Part shown: one piece after another, positions 16,589-23,863 of the stretch
Position numbering within the stretch: the stretch's first letter is position 1
Layout: each line of letters opens with the position of its first letter
Assembly: GCF_900108335.1 (NCBI RefSeq)
Contig: NZ_FNVT01000010.1
Coordinates: 186,001 to 250,000, forward strand
Direction: 5' to 3'
Source of the DNA: Nonomuraea solani
Lineage (GTDB): Bacteria; Actinomycetota; Actinomycetes; Streptosporangiales; Streptosporangiaceae
DNA: 64,000 bases
Notes under the pieces: model-generated
What the model saw: only the letters and a program-made list of their open reading frames with translations
Database searches by the model: none
What the model was told of the DNA's origin: nothing
Position numbers and translations under genes: made by a program

Positions 16589-18199
16589 TCAGAGATCTGT
16601 GGCGATGATGCGTTCGATGTTGCGCTCGGCCAGCGCCGTGATGGTGACGAACGGGTTGACCGTGGTGTTGCCGGGGATCAGCGCGCCGTCGATGACGTAC
16701 AGGCCGGGATATCCGCTGAGCCGCCCGTAGTTGTCGGTCGCCTTGTTGAGGACGGCGCCGCCGAGCGGGTGGTAGGTGAGGTGGTCGCCCCAGATCTTGT
16801 AGACGCCGAAGAGGTCGGTCCGGTAGATCGTGCCCTCCTTGGCGTTGATCTTGTCGAAGATCGTCTTGGCCATGTCGATGGACGGCTGCTTCCACGCGGT
16901 CTGCCAGTTCAGGTCGACCTTGCCGGTGGCGGCGTTCCAGGAGAACCGGGCGCGGTTCGGGTTCCTGGTGATCGACAGGTAGAAGGAGGCGAACGTCTCG
17001 ATGCCGGTGGGCAGCGGGGCGACCTCGGCGAACGCGCCGCCGGCGGCCCAGTTGTCGATGCCGCAGCACGGGATGGACGACTGCAGCGCGCCGGTCGGGT
17101 CCCACAGGTGGTTGGCGCGACCGCACATGACGTTGCCGTTGTCGCCCCAGCCCTTGCCGACCTCGCCGTTCAGGCCGGGCAGCGCGCCGGTGGCCTTCAG
17201 TTTGACCAGCAGCTTGCTGGTGCCGACGCTGCCCGCGGCGAAGAACACCCGGTCGGCGGTGACGGTCTTCGTGGCCGTGACGGCGCCGGTGGTGTCGAGC
17301 TGGTCGATGACGACCGTGTACGCGCCGCCGGACGCCGGCCGGACCGAGGTGACCTGGTGCAGCGGCGAGATGGAGACCCGGCCGGTCGCCCTGGCCCGCG
17401 CGAGATAGGTCTTCTGCAGCGACTTCTTGCCGTGGTTGTTGCCGTAGAGGATCTCGCCCGCGAGCGCCGACTTGGTGACGGTGCCGGCCGCCTCCTGCTC
17501 CATGTAGTCCCAGTCGTAGACGTCAGGGACGAAGACGAACGGGAAGGCGGAGCGCTGGGCGTGCTTGCGGCCCACCCGGGCGTACTGGTAGCAGGCCGTC
17601 GAGTCGAACCAGGCCGGGTCCACGGTGCCGACGCCGAGCCCGGCGTTGGCGCGGGGGTAGTAGGTGGCGTACATCTCGTCGGGGTTGACCGAGGGCAGGA
17701 CGGCGCCGAAGTTCTCGCGTTTGGGGGTGACCGCCATGCCGCCGTTGACCAGCGAGCCGCCGCCGACGCCGCGGCCCTGGTAGACCGTGATGCCGCCGAA
17801 CTCCTCCGCGTCCAGGATGCCGGTGTGGCGGGGGATGTCGCGGTCGATGGGGAAGCCGAGGAAGTAGTTGAGCGGGGCTTTCGTACGGGTGCGTAACCAG
17901 TAGGAGCGGTAGTCCGGCTCGCGGGTGTTGCAGAAGATCTTGCCGTCGGAGCCCGGCGTGTCCCAGGCCAGGCCCATCTCGATCATGTGGACGTCGACAC
18001 CGGCCTGGGCCAGGCGAAGGGCGGCGACCGAGCCGCCGTAGCCGGTGCCGATCACCAGGGCGGCGACGTGGGCGCCGGAGGCGATCGGGGCGGCGGCGCG
18101 GGCGGGGGAGGCGTGCACACCCAGGGCGGCGGCGCCCAGGAGGGATCCGGATCCGGCGATGAAGCCACGGCGGGAGAGGGGGGTGGTGGTCTCGCTCAT
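16589..18199 (-). CDS. choA: Cholesterol oxidase-like FAD enzyme (GMC fold, Tat-exported)
   Basis: 536 residues from ATG 18199. The N-terminus is a Tat signal (LSRRGFIAGSG, Arg10-Arg11, hydrophobic core, cleavage after PARAAA). The FAD Rossmann motif VIGTGYGGS is at 49-57 and the FAD loop GRGVGGGSLVNGGMAVTPKR at about 142-161. By my memory of Streptomyces ChoA, the active-site trio aligns with Glu392 (AFAEVAPLP), His477 (TYHPLGG) and Asn515 (NTTVNPFVTI). Class I cholesterol oxidases convert 3-beta-hydroxysterols to 4-en-3-ones with hydrogen peroxide release. It is the third gene after a DapB-like protein and a CMD protein, 10 bp downstream of the latter. A related 3-hydroxysteroid or terpenoid substrate is possible. 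Confidence 0.85.
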   Translation of the reverse strand: MSETTTPLSRRGFIAGSGSLLGAAALGVHASPARAAAPIASGAHVAALVIGTGYGGSVAALRLAQAGVDVHMIEMGLAWDTPGSDGKIFCNTREPDYRSYWLRTRTKAPLNYFLGFPIDRDIPRHTGILDAEEFGGITVYQGRGVGGGSLVNGGMAVTPKRENFGAVLPSVNPDEMYATYYPRANAGLGVGTVDPAWFDSTACYQYARVGRKHAQRSAFPFVFVPDVYDWDYMEQEAAGTVTKSALAGEILYGNNHGKKSLQKTYLARARATGRVSISPLHQVTSVRPASGGAYTVVIDQLDTTGAVTATKTVTADRVFFAAGSVGTSKLLVKLKATGALPGLNGEVGKGWGDNGNVMCGRANHLWDPTGALQSSIPCCGIDNWAAGGAFAEVAPLPTGIETFASFYLSITRNPNRARFSWNAATGKVDLNWQTAWKQPSIDMAKTIFDKINAKEGTIYRTDLFGVYKIWGDHLTYHPLGGAVLNKATDNYGRLSGYPGLYVIDGALIPGNTTVNPFVTITALAERNIERIIATDL

Positions 18200-18209
18200 G
18201 GTAGGGGTC

Positions 18210-18782
18210 TCACTTCCGGCGAGGGGGGCTGGTCGCGGGTGAGGGGTCACTCTTGGTGGCACGCCCGGCGGCGCTTTCTGTGGCGCGCCCGGCGGTGGGC
18301 GTGGGGCCGCTGGGGAGGCGGCAGACGGTGTCCAGGCCCAGGACGTGGTTGAGGCGGCCGAAGGCGAGCCAGGAGCCGAGGCACATGCTCAGCTCCACGA
18401 TCTGCAGCTCGCCGTAGTGCGCGGTCATCCTGGCCCAGAACTCCTCGTCGAGGCCGTGGTGGTCCAGGGCGTAGCGTTCGGCGTACTCGGCGGCCAGGCG
18501 GGTGCGGTCGTCGAAGGCGGTGGTGGTGCGCCAGTTCGTCACCGCGTCGGCGAAGTCGTCCTCGACCTTCTCGCCGTCGCGTTCCGTACGCCAGTCGAGG
18601 CAGAAGGCGCAGCCGTTGATCTGGGCGATCCGCAGCCGGGCGGCCTCGAACTCGCGCAGGCCCAGGGTGGTGTGGGCGTAGACCGCCATGGAGAAGCGGG
18701 CGGCGGCGGGGCCGATGCCGGGGACCATCTCGCCCCACACGTACTCGATCGCGTCCTTGCCGTCCGGGATGTCGATCTTCAA
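18210..18782 (-). CDS. Carboxymuconolactone decarboxylase (CMD)/AhpD-like protein
   Basis: 190 residues from TTG 18782, which overlaps the upstream stop (TTGA) and has AAGGAG six bases before it. The CMD core is residues about 25-120, with a CAFC dithiol (Cys58, Cys61) following RIAQINGC. The AhpD histidine after the CxxC is absent (CLDWR follows), so peroxidase activity is uncertain and a simple CMD-type role is as likely. The C-terminal ~25 residues are a low-complexity tail containing an 8-residue duplication. Translationally coupled to the DapB-like gene and 10 bp upstream of the cholesterol oxidase gene. Confidence 0.8.
   Translation of the reverse strand: MKIDIPDGKDAIEYVWGEMVPGIGPAAARFSMAVYAHTTLGLREFEAARLRIAQINGCAFCLDWRTERDGEKVEDDFADAVTNWRTTTAFDDRTRLAAEYAERYALDHHGLDEEFWARMTAHYGELQIVELSMCLGSWLAFGRLNHVLGLDTVCRLPSGPTPTAGRATESAAGRATKSDPSPATSPPRRK
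18249..18296. repeat. 24-bp duplication in the CMD gene 3' end
   Basis: Two in-frame 24-bp units (18249-18272, 18273-18296) encode TAGRATES and AAGRATKS in the disordered C-terminal tail. Confidence 0.75.
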
Positions 18783-19858
18783 GGGCGTCTCCTTCCGAGC
18801 CTGCCCGCGGCCGGGCGCAGCGGGACGTCGAGGGCGTCGTACAGGCCCGGTTCGGCCTCCGCGAGCCAGTCGATGGCGCTCACCAGGCGGCCGACGGCGG
18901 TGGCGTTGCCGCCCGCGGAGCGGTTGCCGTCCTCGTCGGTGGCCTCGACCGTCACCTCGATGCGCGGGCTGCCCTCGATGATCACCCGGTGCGCTCCGGC
19001 TCCGTCGGGCGGGAGCGGCCAGTCGGGGGCGCAGGACGGGTGGACGCGGGTGACGTGCTCGACCACGATCAGGGGCTCGCCGCCCACGATGCCCTGCACC
19101 TCGAACCGGACCGCGCCCTGCGTCCCGGCCGCGAACTCGCCCATCGAGCGGGTGGTGACCGTCGTGTCGAGGGCGCGGCGGTCGAGGGTCTCGCGGATCT
19201 CGTCGAGCTCGACGCCGAGCGCCCGCGCCATCAGCCTGATCTGCCCGCCCCACACCATCGTGGGGACCGTCGGCGCGATCATCGGCGGCTCGTAGTCCAT
19301 CGGCTGGCCCATGCCGACCAGGTAGCGGACCGCGTCGGGCTGGTCGTAGGTGGAGTAGTCGAAGATCTCCTGGCAGCGGATGACGTCCACGGTGGTGCCG
19401 AGCCCGCTGACCAGCAGCGGGAGCACGTCGTTGCCCCAGCCGGGGTCGATGCCGGAGACGAACAGGGAGCCGCCGCCCGCCGCGATGGCGGCCAGCACCG
19501 GCTCCCTCAGCTCGGGCGGGGCGTTGCGCTGGTCGTAGAGGGCGTACAGGGAGGGGGTGACGACCACGGCGCCCGCCCTGATCGCGCTGACGATGTCGGA
19601 CAGGGCCTCGGTGGGGCGCATGTCCCCCGAGGCGGCGTAGACCACGGCGCGGGGGCCCGCCGCGAGCACCGCGGCGGGGTCGGTGGTCGCGGTGATCCCC
19701 AGCTCGCGGCCGAGGCCGGCGAGGTCGCCCGCGTCACGGCCGGCCTTGGCCGGGTCGTGAACGAGGACGGCGGTCAGTTCCAGTGCCGGATGGGCTTCGA
19801 CGGCGCGGATGGCGGCGCGGCCGATGTTGCCGGTACCCCAGACGATCGTGGACACCAT
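18779..19858 (-). CDS. DapB-like NAD(P)-dependent oxidoreductase (dihydrodipicolinate reductase N-terminal fold)
   Basis: 359 residues. The N-terminus has a Rossmann nucleotide-binding motif, VWGTGNIGRAAIRAV (about 6-20), followed by a DapB-like first domain. VSGIDPGWGNDVLPLLVSGL in the middle and YLVGMGQPMDYEP are typical of actinobacterial DapB-like paralogues and 2,4-diaminopentanoate dehydrogenase relatives, not of true lysine-pathway DapB, which is shorter. Substrate unknown. It is the first gene of a three-gene unit with CMD and cholesterol oxidase-like genes, with a CAAGCGCTTG palindrome just upstream of its start. Confidence 0.78.
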   Translation of the reverse strand: MVSTIVWGTGNIGRAAIRAVEAHPALELTAVLVHDPAKAGRDAGDLAGLGRELGITATTDPAAVLAAGPRAVVYAASGDMRPTEALSDIVSAIRAGAVVVTPSLYALYDQRNAPPELREPVLAAIAAGGGSLFVSGIDPGWGNDVLPLLVSGLGTTVDVIRCQEIFDYSTYDQPDAVRYLVGMGQPMDYEPPMIAPTVPTMVWGGQIRLMARALGVELDEIRETLDRRALDTTVTTRSMGEFAAGTQGAVRFEVQGIVGGEPLIVVEHVTRVHPSCAPDWPLPPDGAGAHRVIIEGSPRIEVTVEATDEDGNRSAGGNATAVGRLVSAIDWLAEAEPGLYDALDVPLRPAAGRLGRRRP

Positions 19859-19869
19859 GGGCGGAGCGT

Positions 19870-19883
19870 AGCAAGCGCTTGGT
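19870..19883. promoter_or_regulatory. KstR2-like CAAGnnCTTG operator
   Basis: AGCAAGCGCTTGGT contains a perfect 10-bp palindrome and fits the AnCAAGnnCTTGnT consensus reported for KstR2, a TetR repressor of steroid-ring catabolism in mycobacteria. It ends 12 bp before the start of the DapB-like gene. Other TetR and acyl-CoA-responsive regulators use similar sites, so the regulator is inferred. Confidence 0.5.
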
Positions 19884-19910
19884 TCGTTGCATAGGCCCCG
19901 CTCAGGCGCG

Positions 19911-20645
19911 TCAGCGCGACGGGCGGCGGCGGGTCCAGGAGCCGAGGATGTGGGCGCGCATCGCGGCGGCGGCGGCCTCCGGGTCGCCGGCGGCGATCGC
20001 GTCGCAGACGGCCTGGTGCTCGTCGAGCGTCTGGCGCATCACGGCCTCGTTGTACTCCCCGTGGTAGCGCATGCTCGTGCGGGCCTTGTCGTGGATGCTG
20101 TTGACCACGGCGCGGCCCAGCCGGTTGCGCGACGCCGCCATGATCATGTCGTGGAAGCGCACGTCGGCCGCGGCGAAGTCGGGCGGGGAGGCCAGGCCGG
20201 CGCGCATGGCGGCCAGCTCCGCGGCGATGCGCTCCTCGTCGCCGGGCGTGCGGGCGCGGGCCGCGGCGGCGGCCATGTCGGCCTCCAGCGCCGTGCGCAC
20301 CTCGACCAGCTCGTCCAGGAACGTGGCGTTCTCGTCGTGGGCGATCACCGCCGTGAGCACGACGTCGTCGAGCAGGTTCCACTGCCGCGGGTCGGTGACC
20401 TGGGTGCCGCGGCCGTGCTCGATGCGCACCAGGCCCTTCTCTTGAATGATCTTGACGGACTCGCGGATCACCGTGCGGCTGACGCCGAACTCCTCGCACA
20501 GCTCCGGCTCGGGCGGGAGCGTGGAGCCCGGCCGTAGTGCGCCCTTGACGATGTCGTCGACGAGCTGCTCCACCACGGTCGTGCCCAGCTTGGCGGGCCG
20601 GACGCGGCGCGGCCGCCGTGCGGTCGGATCCGCGTGCTGAGACAA
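19911..20645 (-). CDS. GntR/FadR-family transcriptional regulator
   Basis: 244 residues from TTG 20645, chosen because GGGAGG lies 5 bases upstream; the next in-frame ATG (20729) would place the N-terminus inside the promoter region. The N-terminal winged helix (TTVVEQLVDDIVKG, EFGVSRTVIRESVKIIQEKG) is followed by an FCD effector domain with the usual Asp/His metal-site residues (DVRFHDMIMAAS, DEHQAVCDAI). It is divergent from the sugar ABC operon at 20753, whose promoter has two palindromes, and lies 52 bp upstream of the DapB-like gene. It may control either; the divergent sugar operon is the more direct candidate. Confidence 0.85.
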   Translation of the reverse strand: MSQHADPTARRPRRVRPAKLGTTVVEQLVDDIVKGALRPGSTLPPEPELCEEFGVSRTVIRESVKIIQEKGLVRIEHGRGTQVTDPRQWNLLDDVVLTAVIAHDENATFLDELVEVRTALEADMAAAAARARTPGDEERIAAELAAMRAGLASPPDFAAADVRFHDMIMAASRNRLGRAVVNSIHDKARTSMRYHGEYNEAVMRQTLDEHQAVCDAIAAGDPEAAAAAMRAHILGSWTRRRPSR

Positions 20646-20688
20646 AGTGGCCTCCCGGGCTTCGATGATCACTTCAAGGATAAGGCAT

Positions 20689-20718
20689 TGTGAATACGTC
20701 ACACGTATGATGTCATAC
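20689..20718. promoter_or_regulatory. Two adjacent palindromes in the GntR/sugar ABC promoter
   Basis: TGTGA-ATACG-TCACA (20689-20703) and GTATGA-TG-TCATAC (20705-20718) each have perfect arms and are separated by one base. The second is a plausible GntR-family site; the first resembles a CRP half-site pair. They end 34 bp before the binding-protein ATG. Confidence 0.55.
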
Positions 20719-20752
20719 CCGGTACCCATCCGGTGCTCTTGAGCGAGGCCCC

Positions 20753-22108
20753 ATGAGACGACGCAGTCCCGCCCTCCGTCTGGCGATCACCGCCACGGCG
20801 GCCCTCCTCGCCGTCGCGGCCTGCGGCCCCCCGAACCCCGCCGGGCCGGTCAAGACGCCGAGCTCGTCGTCCCCGTACGGCTTCGACGCCGCCGAGCAGA
20901 AGGACGGCAAGCTCGTGGTCTGGGTGGACTCCACCCGCCTCGACGCCGCCAAGGCGTACCAGAGCGCGCACCCCGGCACCCGGCTCGACATCGTCACCTA
21001 CGACGGCAACGCCAACGGCTCCAACGCCCTCAAGACCAAGGTCCAGCTCTTCAACCGGGCGGGGGAGGGCTGGCCCGACGTCGTGTTCACCACCGACAAC
21101 AACACCGCCTCCTGGGCCTCGCAGGGCGACGACGCCTTCGTGGCCCCGCTCGACAAGGGCCTGCTCGACGACGCCACGCTGAGCGGCTTCGCCAAGGGCG
21201 CGCTCGACGTGTGCACCATCGGCGGCACCGTCTACTGCCTGCGCAACGACCTGGCCCAGGTCGTGCTCTGGTACAACAAGAAACTGCTCGGCGAGTTCGG
21301 CTACGAGGTGCCCAAGACCTGGGAGGAATACCAGGCCCTGGGGGAGAAGGTGGCCACCGAGCACCCCGGATACATCGTCGGCACGGCCGGCGACGCGTGG
21401 GCGCCCGAGATCTACATGTGGGGCAGCGAGTGCCCGGCGGGCCAGGTCACCGGCGCCAAGGCCATCACCGTCAAGGCCACCGACGCCAAGTGCGTCAGGG
21501 CCGCCAAGCTCATGGACCGGCTCGTCGCGAACAAGACGATGTCCATGCTGCCGCTGTTCGGCCCCGACTTCGCCAAGAACCAGGGCGACAAGGTGCTCAT
21601 GCTGCCCGGCCCCGCCTGGTACGGCGGCGCGGTCTTCCAGGGCGCGCTCAAGACCCCCAAGGGCGAGCTGGCCGTCGGCGACGCGCTGCACTGGGCGGAC
21701 CAGAGCCCGCCGGTCACCGGCAACGTCGGCGGCGGCGCCTGGTGGCTGTCGCGCCACAGCACCAATCTGAAGGCGGCCAAGGACTTCATCACCTGGGTCG
21801 CCACCGCGGACGCGTACCAGGTCGAGCTCTCGCCCGGCTACCCCGCCCACGCGCCCGCCGCCGCCAAGTGGATCAAGAAGCAGCAGGACAGCGGCTACTA
21901 CGCCGGCGACATCGCCGCCCCGATCACCACCGCCGCCGGCCAGGTCTGGTCCGGCTGGGGCTCGCCGGAGTTCAGCCAGGAGGCGGTGTGGGCCAAGACG
22001 GTCATCCCCGCCCAGACCGCGGGCAAGACCGTGGAGTCGCTGCTGCCCGCCTGGCAGACCGCCATCGAGCAGCAGGCCCAGGTGTCCGGCTACCAGGTCA
22101 CCAAGTGA
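20753..22108 (+). CDS. Sugar ABC transporter substrate-binding lipoprotein (SBP_bac_1 type)
   Basis: 451 residues. Signal peptide with lipobox AVAAC (Cys24). The body is an extracellular solute-binding protein family 1 fold: LVVWVDSTRLDAAKAY at the first strand, DVVFTTDNNTASWA, LVLWYNKKLLGEFG-type hinge (VVLWYNKKLLGEFGYEVPKT), and NVGGGAWWLSRHSTN near the C-terminal lobe. It captures an oligosaccharide or sugar outside the cell. It heads an operon with two permeases, each joined by overlapping stop/start codons. Substrate unknown. Confidence 0.87.
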   Translation: MRRRSPALRLAITATAALLAVAACGPPNPAGPVKTPSSSSPYGFDAAEQKDGKLVVWVDSTRLDAAKAYQSAHPGTRLDIVTYDGNANGSNALKTKVQLFNRAGEGWPDVVFTTDNNTASWASQGDDAFVAPLDKGLLDDATLSGFAKGALDVCTIGGTVYCLRNDLAQVVLWYNKKLLGEFGYEVPKTWEEYQALGEKVATEHPGYIVGTAGDAWAPEIYMWGSECPAGQVTGAKAITVKATDAKCVRAAKLMDRLVANKTMSMLPLFGPDFAKNQGDKVLMLPGPAWYGGAVFQGALKTPKGELAVGDALHWADQSPPVTGNVGGGAWWLSRHSTNLKAAKDFITWVATADAYQVELSPGYPAHAPAAAKWIKKQQDSGYYAGDIAAPITTAAGQVWSGWGSPEFSQEAVWAKTVIPAQTAGKTVESLLPAWQTAIEQQAQVSGYQVTK

Positions 22109-22980
22109 GCCGGACCCACTCCTGGCGGCCGGCGGCCGGGCACGTCTTCGTCTCCGGCTACGTGGTGCTCCTGGTCGCCTTCGGCGTCGTCCCCGCCCTG
22201 TACGCCCTCAACCTCGCCTTCACCGACGCCGACGGGCGCTTCGCCGGCCTGGCCAACTTCGCCCGCACCGTCCAGGACCACCGGTTCCTGACGGCCGTCG
22301 GGCACGTGGCGACGTACCTGCTGCTGTGGCTGGTCACGCTCACCGTGCTCGTCCTCGTGCTCGCGCTCCTGGTGCACCGGCTCACCTCCCGCTGGTACCG
22401 GGCCGCGCTGCGCTTCGTCTGCTACGTGCCGGGCGCGCTGGCCGGGGCGTCCAGCGTGCTGCTCTGGCTGTTCATGCTGGACCCGTCGGTGAGCCCGGTC
22501 GACGACCTCGTCCGCGGCCTGTGGGGAGAGACGTTCGTGCAGGTGGTCGCCCCCGCGCACCTGCCATGGATCTTCACCATCATCGCCTTCTGGACCGGCG
22601 CGGGCGGCTGGATCGTGGTCATGTACGGCGCCCTGAACAGCATCCCGCACGCCGTCATCGAGGCCGCCAAGGTGGACGGCGCCGGGCCGGTCCGCACCGC
22701 GCTGCGCGTCCAGTTGCCGATGCTGCGCAAGTGGATCGTCTACATGCTGATCCTCTCGCTCGCCGCCGGCACCCAGCTCTTCGTCGAGCCGCAGCTCATC
22801 TCCCAGGCGAGCTTCGGCGTGGTCGGTGCCGACTACTCCCTCAACCAGCTCGCCTACCTGTACGCCTTCGACCAGAACGACTTCAACGGCTCCGCCGCCA
22901 TCGCCATCGACCTGCTCATCGTCGCGCTGTGCTGCGCCGGCCTGTTCGTCGCGCGGGGAGGGCTGTTCGATGCGGATTAG
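22105..22980 (+). CDS. Sugar ABC transporter permease 1 (MalF/UgpA type)
   Basis: 291 residues from GTG 22105, which overlaps the binding-protein stop (GTGA). Six membrane segments are visible, and the cytoplasmic EAA loop reads EAAKVDGAGPVRTALRVQLP, with the invariant Gly. It pairs with permease 2 to form the channel. No ATPase gene follows; a shared actinomycete MsiK-type ATPase elsewhere is the usual partner for such transporters. Confidence 0.87.
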   Translation: MSRTHSWRPAAGHVFVSGYVVLLVAFGVVPALYALNLAFTDADGRFAGLANFARTVQDHRFLTAVGHVATYLLLWLVTLTVLVLVLALLVHRLTSRWYRAALRFVCYVPGALAGASSVLLWLFMLDPSVSPVDDLVRGLWGETFVQVVAPAHLPWIFTIIAFWTGAGGWIVVMYGALNSIPHAVIEAAKVDGAGPVRTALRVQLPMLRKWIVYMLILSLAAGTQLFVEPQLISQASFGVVGADYSLNQLAYLYAFDQNDFNGSAAIAIDLLIVALCCAGLFVARGGLFDAD

Positions 22981-23839
22981 CCACCTCACCCGGCTCCTGA
23001 CCCACGTGCTGCTGCCGGCCTTCGCGCTGTTCTTCGTCCTGCCGATGGTGTGGCTGGTGTTCGCCTCCACCAAGACCCCGGCCGGCCTGATCAGGGACAA
23101 CCCGCTGGCCCCCGGCTCGATCGACGCGCTGCTCACCAACTGGGCGAACCTCATGTCCTTCCAGGACGGCGCCGTGCTCACCTGGATGACGAACTCGGTC
23201 GTCTACGCCGGGCTCGCGGTCACGCTGACCCTGCTGGTCAGCATCCCCGCCGGATACGCGATGGCGCTGATGGACTTCAAAGGCCGACGCCTGCTGCTCA
23301 TCGTCACCCTCGTCGTGATGCTGATGCCGGCCACCGCCCTGGTGCTGCCGATCTTCCTCGAACTCAGCTATGTCGGCCTGGTCAACCAGGCGGCCTCGGT
23401 CGTGCTGCCGATGTCGTTCTTCCCCTTCGGCGTCTACCTGACCTACATCTATTTCTCCACCAGCGTCCCCCGCGAACTGCTCGACGCCGCCCGGCTCGAC
23501 GGCTGCGACGAGTCGGCGACCTTCGCCCGGGTGGCGTTGCCGCTGGCCAAGCCGGTGGTGGCGCTGGTCGCGTTCTTCAGCTTCGTCCAGAACTGGAACA
23601 ACTTCTTCCTGCCGTACGTGATGCTGCCGGACAGCGACAACTACCCCATGCAGGTCGGCCTCACCCAGATGCTGGCGGCCACCCCCACCTTCAACCCCGT
23701 CGTCGGCGCGAACGCCGAGGTGCAGCCGCCCGAACTCGTCCTGGCGACCCTGCTGTCGATCGCGCCCGTGCTGCTCGTGTTCCTGTTCTCCCAGCGTTTC
23801 CTGGTCGCCGGTCTGACCGCCGGCGCGACCAAGGGCTGA
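22970..23839 (+). CDS. Sugar ABC transporter permease 2 (MalG/UgpE type)
   Basis: 289 residues from ATG 22970, which lies 11 bp inside permease 1 and follows GGGGAGGG. It has six membrane segments with the MalG-type N-terminus (LPMVWLVFASTKTPAGL), a cytoplasmic DAARLDGCDESATFARVALP loop that docks the ATPase, and NNFFLPYVMLPDSDNYPM in the last periplasmic region. Translational coupling with permease 1 is likely. Confidence 0.87.
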   Translation: MRISHLTRLLTHVLLPAFALFFVLPMVWLVFASTKTPAGLIRDNPLAPGSIDALLTNWANLMSFQDGAVLTWMTNSVVYAGLAVTLTLLVSIPAGYAMALMDFKGRRLLLIVTLVVMLMPATALVLPIFLELSYVGLVNQAASVVLPMSFFPFGVYLTYIYFSTSVPRELLDAARLDGCDESATFARVALPLAKPVVALVAFFSFVQNWNNFFLPYVMLPDSDNYPMQVGLTQMLAATPTFNPVVGANAEVQPPELVLATLLSIAPVLLVFLFSQRFLVAGLTAGATKG

Positions 23840-23863
23840 CCTTCCCCGAGGAGTCCCCACCGC

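Noticed and set aside
18199..18262. Longer start for the cholesterol oxidase gene
   Set aside because: The extra residues reach into the CMD gene and precede the Tat motif, which fits a start at 18199.
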